From: Adenophora triphylla var. japonica
Lineage: Eukaryota; Streptophyta; Magnoliopsida; Asterales; Campanulaceae
Direction of reading: 5' to 3'
Assembly (NCBI GenBank): GCA_022495995.1
Contig: JAFEMH010006929.1
Coordinates: forward strand, 1 to 64,000
DNA length: 64,000 nucleotides
This document shows, one piece after another, positions 44,507 through 54,008 of the stretch; within the stretch, counting starts at the first letter, position 1; each line of letters opens with the position of its first letter. The notes under the pieces were generated by a model that worked only from the letters and a program-made list of their open reading frames with translations, was not told the origin of the DNA and made no database searches. The position numbers and the translations under genes were made by a program.

Positions 44507-45113
44507 CACAAAATCTAGGGAGAAACGCGTTTCTCCATAAGTTATGGAGAAACGGGTCCCGACATGTCGCGCGACAATGAGCTAGATAGCCAGAAACCTA
44601 TGAAAGTGATATCCAGAAACCTTCAAATGAATATCCAGAAACCTTCAAAATGTTTCTGGATATACATTCAAGGTTTCGGATATCCGAAAACCTTCAATAG
44701 CAATTTCTCGGATATGCCCTAACACATTTCGGATATGCACCTAACAGCTTTCTGGATATGCACCTAACAGCTTCGGATATACATTTCACATCCTTCGGCT
44801 ATCAAATACAAAGCTTCGGATATCAACCGCAAAGCTTCTGGCTATCAAATGCAAAGCTTCCGGATATCCGAGCTTTTGGTCTTGGCCTCGGGTTTTTCTC
44901 GATATACATTTCACATCCTTCGGCTATCAAATACAAAGCTTCGGATATCAACCGCAAAGCTTCGCTATCAAATGCAAAGCTTACGGATATCCGTAAGCTT
45001 TTGGTCTTGGCCTTGGGTTTTTTTTTTTCTGGTTATCAAATGTAAAGCTTCTGGCTATGAAAAACACGTTTCTCCATAGTTATGGAGAAACGCGTTTCTC
45101 AGCAGACGCACTC
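44507..45113. mobile_element. MULE-type element, palindrome-rich family, copy 2
   Basis: 607 bp between perfect 9-bp duplications AAAGGACGG (44498-44506 and 45114-45122). It is inverted relative to copy 1. Left terminus CACAAAATCTAGGGAGAAAC, then the palindromes GAGAAACGCGTTTCTC, TCTCCATAAGTTATGGAGA and TGTCGCGCGACA. The interior is a longer array of ATATCCAGAAACC and GCTTCGGATATC-like units with one internal duplication (about 44758-44850 versus 44900-44990). Confidence 0.9.
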
Positions 45114-45344
45114 AAAGGACGGGGTGGGCTAGGAACTGGACGGGAAGGAGGGATATTCTAGGTATATTAATTACAGCGGATTTTTGAGAAATTTCTAATC
45201 TCGATTAGGTATTTATGAGTTTGTGATCTCACTTAGGGATCCTAGGGTCCTTGGCTCAATTATATTTAGCGGTAGGTCTGTCACCAAATGCCTTGATGGT
45301 GTCAATGACTACATGAGAGAGGTTTGTATTTGGTAAATTATTTT

Positions 45345-47013
45345 TGAGTAAACGATCGAAATGACATGCATACTATAAACAAATCATCAATTTGACCTTT
45401 TGTACTATCTACACTATCAATTTGACCTGCGTACTATTATAAATTAACCAAATCTACCTATTTTTATAACGACCGTCAGTTAGTTAACGGGTTTGTCCTA
45501 GGTGGCAATCAGGTTAAACACTTGGCGCTCAAAAGTAAAATATCCCCTATCACAACACATTATACAACAAAATTCTATCAAAATGTGGTATAATACAAAA
45601 CTCTGCGATAATTTATAATCAACTTTTAGTGATGTTTTATTATTCTAAACACTAGAAAATATCTTGGTTGGTATAACACATACACATTTTACAATTTTTA
45701 TTCCTTCCTTTTCATGGATTAAATCACTCTCGGGATGTTATTTGCATTATTGTGATGAATTTAGAGATGGTTGAAAAAATATATATGTACTCCATTCTTT
45801 AGTTCTCATTAGATGAACTTTAACAAAAAAAAAAAAAATATTTAAATGAAAATTTAAGAATTATTAATATTATTCTTAAAGGTGTGTCAATAATAAAATT
45901 TTGAATCTCATTAGATAATTAAAATTTATAAAACATTGGTTAAAGTGTAATGAAATCGATGATAAAAATAAATGATACTCTTTGTTTAAAACTAAATGTT
46001 AAAACTAGGTACACATAGCTAGCATATAAATTAAAATAACATTTTCAAACATGTTAATTATACCTCGAAGGATTAAGAAAAAATGAATACTCCCGCATCT
46101 CAAAAAATATTCTTAATATAAGTATTTAAATATCTATTTCCTCCGTCCCACGTTAGGTTGACTTATTTATTTTTTCGTCCATTTCATGCGAGTGTAAATT
46201 TTCCAAAATAATAAGTTTTTAGAATTTTATATTCAATATATGAGACCCACTTGTCATCCTTACAACAACATTTCATATACTATTTCTCCATTCATTCTTT
46301 CTCATATTTTACTTTTCATAATATTTTCATTAATAAACACATTTTCTGACCTAATATATGAATGAAATATAACCACATTATGGTAGAATTTTGTTGTGTA
46401 ATGTGTTGTAATTGGGAATATTTCACTTTTCAGCGCTCGGTGCTTGACCTGATTACCTACAAACCCGTTAACTAATTGACGTTCATTACAAAGAGGCATT
46501 TACAAAAAACTACTTTAGAGAAAGAAGGAAATTACAAAAAAAAAACAAAAAAAACACACATAAGTTCGAAATTACAAAAAAAAATTATTTATTTTTTTTA
46601 GTTTTTTTTTATCAGTTTTGGTCAAACAACTGATAATTTTAGTTATCAGTTGTTCAAACAAGTGATAATTTCAGTTATCAGTTGTAAATAAGTGATAACT
46701 GGAATTATCACTTGTTTGAACAACTGATAACTGAAATTATCAGTTGTTTGGCCAAAAATGATAAAAAAAAAAAAAGTTTTTTGTAAAAAAAAAAAAAGTA
46801 GTTTTTTATAATTTTTCATCTTACATGTGTTTTTTTTTTTTTGTAAATGTTATCTTTTTGAGTGAATTTTTTGTAATAAACCCCATTATAAAAGTAGATC
46901 GATTTGTTTAATTTAGATATAATAGTACGCAGGTTGAATTGATAGTTTAGATGATACGAATGTCAAATTGATGATTTGTGTATAATACACGAATTATTTT
47001 GGTAGTTTACTCA
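45345..47013. mobile_element. Long-TIR MULE-type element with nested insertions
   Basis: A 1,669-bp element with inverted arms of about 200 bp (left about 45345-45560; right about 46380-46492 plus 46893-47013). Ends are TGAGTAAACGATCG and GGTAGTTTACTCA. The flanks ATTATTTT (45337-45344 and 47014-47021) give an 8-bp duplication, or 9 with AATTATTTT if the terminal T is not counted. The right arm is interrupted by a second element at 46493-46883. The interior carries the left end of a mariner-type MITE (about 46138). No transposase is seen. Confidence 0.8.
46493..46883. mobile_element. MULE-like MITE nested in the long-TIR element
   Basis: 391 bp inserted in the right arm. Flanks CATTACAAA and CATTATAAA (46484-46492, 46884-46892) form a 9-bp duplication with one change, and the left arm of the host element has no such insert. 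Its ends are GAGGCATTTACAAAAAACT and TTTTTTGTAATAAACCC. The centre is a strong palindrome made of ACTGATAATT(N)AGTTATCAGT-like units. Confidence 0.7.
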
Positions 47014-47525
47014 ATTATTTTCCTGGGGGAATATGTTTCCTAAACATTTCGAACAAAAATATGATTCCAATCGAATCATGTTCATGTTCTCCGAAGATTA
47101 ATTATTTGAGGTAAATTCTTCCTTACTAAAGAGAAACATAGAAAAAGGAATCCTTAACATGTTATGTCGGGATAACGGTTTGTTCCACCTCATTAATTTT
47201 TTGCGTAAATATTTTTTATATATATTAGTATTTGATAGAGATATATCAAATCACAATTATATATTATGTTTTTTTATTTTAATAGTTTCATTATTATTAT
47301 AATTTCTTATTATAACAGTATTCTTTCTCATTTTGTAATTATAGTATTTTTTTAATTAGTGGTTTCTAAGTTGTATATATATTCATACAATGGTAATAAT
47401 AAAATTTGAGTCATTCATAACAATTCTCTCTCTTCATGTATGAATTGACTTCGTCTATCATCCTTTATTCTATTATGGTATCAGAGCTTAGATCACCAAT
47501 AAAAAATTTCTTTTATTTTTTCTCC

Positions 47526-47930
47526 ATGGCTGCCGAAGCTACTATCTACCTCACCAATCCGGTCGAACTAACCAAACCCCTTATTGTCATCTCTCTCTCT
47601 CTCTCACATCCTTAAACTTACACCAACAAATTACATAGCTTGGAAGATCCAATTAGAAGCTACCCTACTTGGTCATGGTCTTTACCAATATATAGATGAA
47701 AAACCCTAATTGCTCCCTCCCAAACCACCACCGCTGACGCCGCCTCCACCACAACCGAAACAACACCCCCTACCCCGCCAACCCAAAACCAAACAACCGT
47801 CTCCGACCCTACTTATGAGACTTGGTTCCGACAAGACAAATTATTACTTAGTGTCTTGGTAGGTACAATCTCACTCTCTCTTGTTCCTCTCTTGTTCTCC
47901 TCTTAAATTTCTCTTTCTTATTTTTTGGAT
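47526..47930 (+). pseudogene. Copia gag N-terminus, broken
   Basis: The start context MAAEATIYLTNPVEL is followed by a CT-slippage frameshift and then LTPTNYIAWKIQLEATLLGH, the conserved beginning of copia Gag (UBN2 family). Stops follow within the next 20 codons, and a Pro/Thr/Gln-rich segment leads to TYETWFRQDKLLLS in another frame. Confidence 0.7.
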
Positions 47931-48185
47931 TAAAAAAAAACCCTGCACTGTCGTGTCTATTGTCTTGCACGGTCGTGCCACACGTCTTCAAAAAAAAAAA
48001 AAAAAACTATTTTTTATCTCAAATTAACTCTCACTCTCAAATTGGTCATCTCCTTGGCCACTTCAAAATTGGCGATGCTATTGTGTCATCTCCTTCTTAA
48101 ACTTTTTTTCTTATCTCAATGTAACGTTGAGTATTCCTTTCGTCTCTTCACTCAATCTCCCTTTGAAAACAAACTCAATTCGTGT

Positions 48186-48413
48186 TGAGACGTAAAATCG
48201 TCGTTGATACGCAAAATTTCTCGTCATTGCGACGTAAAATTACCATCATTGTGACGTAAAATAATAACCCTTACTCGTCATTGCGACGTAAAATAATACC
48301 CATTTTCGTCATTACGACGTAAAATTATCGTCATCGCGACGTAAAATAGTACTTGTACAATATTTTACTCTTACCCCTTATTACCTCTTTTGTTTTTGTC
48401 ATTACGATGTAAA
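48186..48413 (+). repeat. GACGTAAAAT minisatellite inside the deleted copia element
   Basis: About eight variants of TCGTCATTGCGACGTAAAAT follow one another at irregular spacing of roughly 25-40 bases. The core CGTCNNNGCGACG is itself partly palindromic. Confidence 0.8.
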
Positions 48414-48661
48414 ATAAACAAGAAAGATCAACTCGATAAATCTACACCAAGCTCACCTTCATAGAATTATGTCCAGGATTGGACTCTCCTATCGGTCGTC
48501 CATCTTGTGGGCGCATGATAGAGATATACCAAATCACAATCATATATTATATGTTTCCTTATTGTAATAGTTTCCTTATTATTATAATTCCTTATTGTAA
48601 TAATATTCCTTCTCCTTTTGTAATTATATATTTTCTTAATTAGTGGTTTCTAAGTTATATA

Positions 48662-48929
48662 CTCCCTCCGTCCCATTAATAACTTCACCTTTTGCCATTT
48701 TGGGTGTCCCATTGAAAGCTTCACCTTTCTTTTTTTGGCAAAGAATCTTTACTATTTCCTCCACTCATTCTCTCTCCTACATTATTTTAATACTCACAAC
48801 ACCATTATAATTTACTATTCTCTACACTCATTCTCTCTCTTATTTTACTATTACACTCACAACATTTTCTACACCCTTAATTTGCGTGCCGAAGCCAAAA
48901 TGGTGAACCAAATAATGGGACGGAGGGAG
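48662..48929. mobile_element. Stowaway-like MITE inside a copia LTR
   Basis: 268 bp, CTCCCTCCGTCCCATTAAT to AATAATGGGACGGAGGGAG, between TA dinucleotides. The left LTR of the same element (47233-47474) is uninterrupted at this point (CTAAGTTGTATATATATTC), which proves the insertion. Confidence 0.95.
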
Positions 48930-48977
48930 TATATATTCATACAATGGTAATAACAAAACTTGAGTCATTCATAACAA

Positions 48978-50499
48978 CTAGCGTAACACCCGTGTGTTAA
49001 ACACACGATCAAAAAACTTTGATAAATAGGAGAAATTAAATTAAAAAAGTTACTATAACTATAAAGGTTAGTTTAGGAAAAAAATTAAAATAAATAGTAT
49101 ACAACAAAAATATATCCTGGCATTAGTAATAAAAAATACAAACTTTAAAAAAAAATCTTGTATACAACATTTGTGGTGTCATCCACGGTCTTTTTCTTTC
49201 TCACATATTAAAATTTTCAACCCATCACAATTATTTATCTTACACAAAATAACATACAATTAACCATTACTAAAAACAGATTATTTTAAAAAGAGACCAA
49301 AATGAGTAAGTGAACAGATAAAATCGACGAACAACATGTTCATTTGCCTATGAAAATGGAAAATTTATAGTTTTTTCGTATTTATAGGCATTTTTAATAG
49401 TAAAATAGCATGTTCATTTGCCCGTGTCCCAAAATAGTTGTCTCAATGTCATAGTGCGCTCTTTACAAAAAAATCAGGGCGAGAGTGAATTCTTAAAATT
49501 TGTGTCTGTAAATACTGTAAATAGTGAAGACCAAATCATTGGCTATTGACCACTATTTAAATGCAAAAATACTGGGTTTGAAAAAAAAAATTCTCTCCCC
49601 ATCTCAATTTTTTTTATATTTATTTTAAAACGAAAGTAGTAGGACATTGTAGTAAAATGTCTTCAACTTTTTGTAATCTTATATTTACCCCGTTCCAAAA
49701 AAATATACTCACTTTATTTTTAATGTTAACTTAATTGAACATTGATCTAGAAAATAATGAAACTTAATAACTCAAATGAACTTTTAAAAATGCTATTGAT
49801 ATTAATGTTGTGTTAATATCAATTTTTTGGTCAAAAATAAATCAAACTTACTATCAAAATTAAATTAGAACTATCCTGTCTTTTTGAGACCGAGAAAAAT
49901 ATTTTTTTAAAATTAGTTCTAAGTATTTTACTAAATATTCTCATTTGAGCATGTGTATTTTTTTGGCAGAAAAATAATACTTTAACTTTGATTTCATTGG
50001 TTATATTTTTGGTTTTTATTTCCTTATTTCTTCATTTAAGAATTCAATATAAAATTTTGATTCTCTTATTTCAACATTGATATTCTAGCTAATAGTAGTA
50101 CATCATTCGAAGAAAAAAGCTAGTGAAAAAAAAGGCAGTGATAAGTGATAGGGAGTATTGGTTTCATACTTTTCGAATTAAATAAGTGAGAAAAAGGAAA
50201 AACAATATGAAAAGAGAAAATTTAAAAGTGCCATTATTTATATCAGATTTGAATAATGATAGTTATCAAAGGTTGTGCCAAATTGATTGCTTCTTAAATC
50301 ATAATATAGCATTTCCCATTTAGCATTAAATATAATAATGAGGCATGAAAAAATTTATGATTTCAAAAAGGCTCATTATTTGTATCAGATTTGAATAGGG
50401 ATAAATAGGTCATTTGCTATCACTAATTTAAGGGTATATTAGTCATGTGATGTATCAAAGTTTTGAAGGGAAAAATTGAGTGCTAAAAATCACTTCAAC

Positions 50500-50538
<39 letters not shown>
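48978..50538 (-). mobile_element. Helitron-like element
   Basis: On the - strand the 3' end is CTAG preceded by a hairpin (CGTGTGTTTAACACACG), the classic Helitron terminus, followed by host T. The 5' end is TC followed by a (TA)n run (50504-50536) and AAAGGTTG. It sits in a copia LTR at CATAACAA. There is no target duplication, as expected. No RepHel protein is encoded. The 5' flank is T rather than the usual A, so that end is less sure. Confidence 0.6.
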
Positions 50539-50540
<2 letters not shown>

Positions 50541-50699
50541 AAATGTTGCATTATTGTTTATACGAGAAAACTTTGAATAATAATTTTAGATTAATTTAAT
50601 TCTTCAAATGCAAAAATTTAAAAATTATTATTAATAGTATTTAAAATGATGTAGCAAAAACAAGTTATATATTTATATTATCAATGTTTCCTTGCACTA

Positions 50700-51412
50700 A
50701 CATATAAAAATATGACATATATTTTGGGACAAAGAGTATTATTTTTATGTTGCTACATTTTCAATTTTCAAACTCAAAATCTTTAATTGATTAAGTAAAT
50801 GAGATTTACAAGTGTGGTCCACAATTTAATTGTGTGAGTATGACATGTACAGTATGTATAATATAATTGCAATAGACTTTTGCTATTTTAAGAAAGGTGT
50901 AGTTTAAAATGAGACACGCATTTGAATAAAAGGTGAATCTTAAATGTAGGTCTGACAATTTAACCCGTTACCCACTAACCCGCACGATCAAATCTACTAA
51001 TTACTCGATCGACTCAACCCGTTTAAGTTAGCTGGTTGAAACGGGTCACCCTACTCAGCCCGCTAAGCTTAACGGGTTGACCAAACCCGACCCATTTCAA
51101 CACACAAATATAAATAGCAAGAATTAATTAATCTAAGTCATCCTCCTGCCTGAATAAAATAAATGGGTTGATTCGTCTCAGCCCGGCGACCCAACCCATT
51201 TTAACCCGACTCATTGGCTCGTTAACTTAAATGGGTCGCAGCGGGTCGACTCGTTTCAACCTGTTAACCCTTCACGACTCGACCCGACTTAGCTGAATCC
51301 AACCCACACAATTGCCTGGCCTACTTAAAACCATTAACCCTCGACAACTTCACCCGACTCAGCTCAATTCAATCGCACAATTGCCCAACCTACTTAAATG
51401 GGACGGAGGGAG
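50700..51412. mobile_element. Stowaway-like MITE fragment, split by a hAT element
   Basis: The right terminus GGGACGGAGGGAG (51399-51412) and the arm before 50946 (ACACGCATTTGAATAAAAGG) match the MITE at 41012-41325. The left terminus was not found, so the left border is approximate. Confidence 0.55.
50947..51392. mobile_element. Non-autonomous hAT element nested in a MITE
   Basis: 446 bp between perfect 8-bp duplications CTTAAATG (50939-50946, 51393-51400). Ends TAGGTCTGACAATT and AATTGCCCAACCTA are inverted. The body is dense in AACCCG and CGACTC repeats, as in the other hAT elements here. Confidence 0.9.
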
Positions 51413-51423
51413 CATCTATTAGC

Positions 51424-51590
51424 CTTAGGCATGTCAATTAGGTCGGGTTGGGTTGGGTTGAGACGAGTTAAAACGAATCACGGGTTGAAGCCCGTAATGA
51501 GTTGACATAATTACAACTCGTCTCAACTTGTTTAACATATGGGGTTAAACGAGACAGGTTGAAATGAGTCTAACCCGCTAAATCTAATTT
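51424..51590. mobile_element. Single end of another hAT-like element
   Basis: TAGGCATGTCAATTAGGTCGG is a typical hAT terminus and is followed by GGGTTGGGTTGAGACG repeats, but the opposite end is missing and no duplication could be found. Confidence 0.5.
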
Positions 51591-51716
51591 TAATTTTTTT
51601 CCCTGATTGTTGTGTTGTTGTATGCGTATGTATGCCTTTGTGATTGTTTTCATCTAACGTTGTGTTAGGTAGAAAATTACAGTTTTGAATCACTCAGCAA
51701 GTACAAAAGCTATTAA

Positions 51717-52834
51717 GAGCATCTATAACAGTTTGGTGCAGAAATTACATCAAAACTCTAAAATGGTGCAATTTCAGCACCAAATATCTTCAACCATATA
51801 CAACAGGTTGATTCAAATTTTGCAAAGAATATTCTCAGAATATTCCTTATTATTTTATTTAATTAAAATATTTTCCATTAATCATATATTATTATTGATA
51901 ATATGATTCAAATTACATTATTTAAATATTATGCTATAAAACTAAATAATTAAATAAGAAATTAATAAATATAAAAAATTTGTTAAAAAATTTAATTTCA
52001 CAAACATTAAATGCATGAAGGGAAAAAGAAGTAAAAAAAAATTAATTCACAAAAATTAAAAAAAGGTATAAAAGAGGGATAACTCATAGATTAAACGCAT
52101 GAAGAAGGGAGAAAGAATTTTAAATCCACAAAGATTAAAAAGAGAGGGAGGGTGGGAGAAAAGAGGGATAGCGCGGTAGACATGTCCAAATAAAACCGGA
52201 AATCGACGGAACCGGCGGGTAGAATCGGGAACCGGTGAGAATCGGGAACCGTTGGAATCGGGAACCGAACGTAACCGGGAACCGGATTGAAACGGTTCGA
52301 ATACGAATCCACCATATTGGAAATCGAGGAACAGGCGGAACCGGGAACCGGTGGTTCCGGAACCGACGATTGATCAAGGTAAGTTAAATGTAATATTTAG
52401 CATTTATTTAGTATTTGTATTTGTACTTGTAGTGTAGTGTTGTTTTATTTAAATTAGACTAGAATTTAGATAAATGTTGTAATATTTAGCGTCTTTACTG
52501 TGTTAAGAGGTTTGGATTAAAAAAAAAATAGTTAGATGGTGATGGAACCGGTGGAACCGTTGGAATCGGAACCGGCGTATAGAACCGGGAACCGGAATAA
52601 TATGATTCGAATACGGTTTCGGCTATTTGGGAACCGGGAATCAGCGATTTCGAAACCGAGAACCGAAACCGAAACCGTTTGGACATGTCTATAGCGCGGT
52701 ACCCAGCTTGCACCAAATTTGGCGTAAGGAAACGGATGCCTCACATTGGCGTTGGGGATGGCACGACTGTTGAAGGAGGATTTTTCATCAAATTGGTGCA
52801 ATTTCGGAGCTTTGAAGCTCCGTTGGAGATGACC
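51717..52834. mobile_element. PIF/Harbinger-like MITE with nested hAT element
   Basis: Ends GAGCATCTATAACAG and CGTTGGAGATGACC are inverted repeats; TAA flanks both sides (51714-51716 and 52835-52837), the three-base duplication of PIF/Harbinger elements. Subterminal text about GGTGCAATTTC occurs in both arms. A 515-bp hAT element interrupts the centre. Without it the MITE would be about 595 bp. Confidence 0.75.
52177..52691. mobile_element. Non-autonomous hAT element
   Basis: 515 bp with perfect inverted ends TAGACATGTCCAAA / TTTGGACATGTCTA and perfect 8-bp duplications TAGCGCGG (52169-52176 and 52692-52699). Both subterminal zones are full of GGAACCGG-type repeats. The AT-rich middle (52380-52520) is unique. 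No transposase. Confidence 0.95.
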
Positions 52835-52844
52835 TAAGTATGTA

Positions 52845-53127
52845 CTCCCTTCGTCCCGGCCCATAAGGCAAAAAATGGAGAGAGAACGCAAATTAAGAAA
52901 AGTGATGTAGGAAAGAGAAAAAGTTTAAATGTTGTGAGTATGAAAAATTAAATAGGAGAGAGAATGAGTGGGAGGTGATGTAAGAAAGAGAATGTTGTGA
53001 GTGTAAAAGTAAAGTAGGAGAGAGAATGAGTGGAATAGTGATTTAAGGTTTCCTTTTTGGGAAAGTGCCTTTTTAAATGGGACGCCCAAAAAGAAAATTT
53101 GTGGCTTTTAGGCTGGAACGGAGGGAG
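52845..53127. mobile_element. Stowaway-like MITE
   Basis: 283 bp, CTCCCTTCGTCCCGGCCCA to TGGAACGGAGGGAG, between TA dinucleotides, eight bases after the PIF/Harbinger-like element. Confidence 0.9.
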
Positions 53128-53145
53128 TATATATATACAATTGTA

Positions 53146-53419
53146 CTCCCTCCGTCCCGGACCTACATGCCTAGTTTGACTTTTCACGTAAATTAAGGAG
53201 AGGGTATTATATTGAAAGTGTTGTGAGTGTGAAATAAAATAGGAGAAAGAATGAGTGGAGGGAATAGTAAATTATAATGGTGTTGTGAGTATTAAAATAA
53301 TGTAGGAGAGAGAATGAGTGGAGAGAATAGTAAAGATTCCTTTCCATTTTAGGAAATGTGCACGTAGGTTTGGGACACCCAAAATGAAAAGTGTGCACGT
53401 AGGTATGAGACGGAGGGAG
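53146..53419. mobile_element. Stowaway-like MITE
   Basis: 274 bp, CTCCCTCCGTCCCGGACCTA to TAGGTATGAGACGGAGGGAG, between TA at 53144-53145 and 53420-53421. It is the second of two adjacent copies of one subfamily: both carry GAGAGAATGAGTGGA inside. Confidence 0.9.
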
Positions 53420-54008
53420 TATTATTTTAAATATAAAATGCATTAACTTAGCAAAATGCTCTCATTAAAATACTATTTTAAATTAAAAGAATGCTCTCGA
53501 TGACACAATGGAATAGATCAATTAGATATTAATATAAAAAAAACAAGAATGAGATGACAACTTCACGCTCCCTCCTTACATAATAAATGTTATTATTATA
53601 TAAAATGTCGATAATGCCCACTTTACATACTTACAATAATAATTCACTTACAATTTTCTGCCCCATATTTTCTCTCCTATATTTTGTATACTCACAACAC
53701 TATATTTTTTTTCTTTATTCCCACACATTCAATAATTTTAATACTACCTCTATCTCTACCTCTATCTAAAAATGAATGATCAAAAAAAAAAAAATTAAAT
53801 TTAATATTAATCAATAGTAAATTTGAAAAAAAAAATTGATCATTCATTTTAAAAATAGTGAGTCAACAACCAAAAAGCCTTGGTGCCAAAATAATTTGGA
53901 AGCGATTGAAATGAAGTAAGTAATGTAGTATTTATTATGGAATGGGGGAGGGGTGTTTTTTTTTTTAACATGACGGAGTGAGTAATAGTAGCATATTTTC
54001 AAAAAGTA

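Larger units (their letters stand above)
47233..48977 (+). mobile_element. Deleted copia element with gag remnant
   Basis: Direct repeats start TGATAGAGATATA at 47233 and 48516. The left LTR extends to about 47474, before a primer site TGGTATCAGAGC at 47476-47487. The right LTR is cut at 48977 by a Helitron-like end and carries a Stowaway-like MITE. Inside, ATG 47526 opens a broken copia gag with LTPTNYIAWKIQLEA and LLGHGLYQYID. The rest is the minisatellite at 48186-48413; protease, integrase, RT and RNase H are missing. Confidence 0.75.

Noticed and set aside
48186..48413. CRISPR-like array of GACGTAAAAT units
   Set aside because: Units vary, spacing is irregular and the block sits inside an LTR element.
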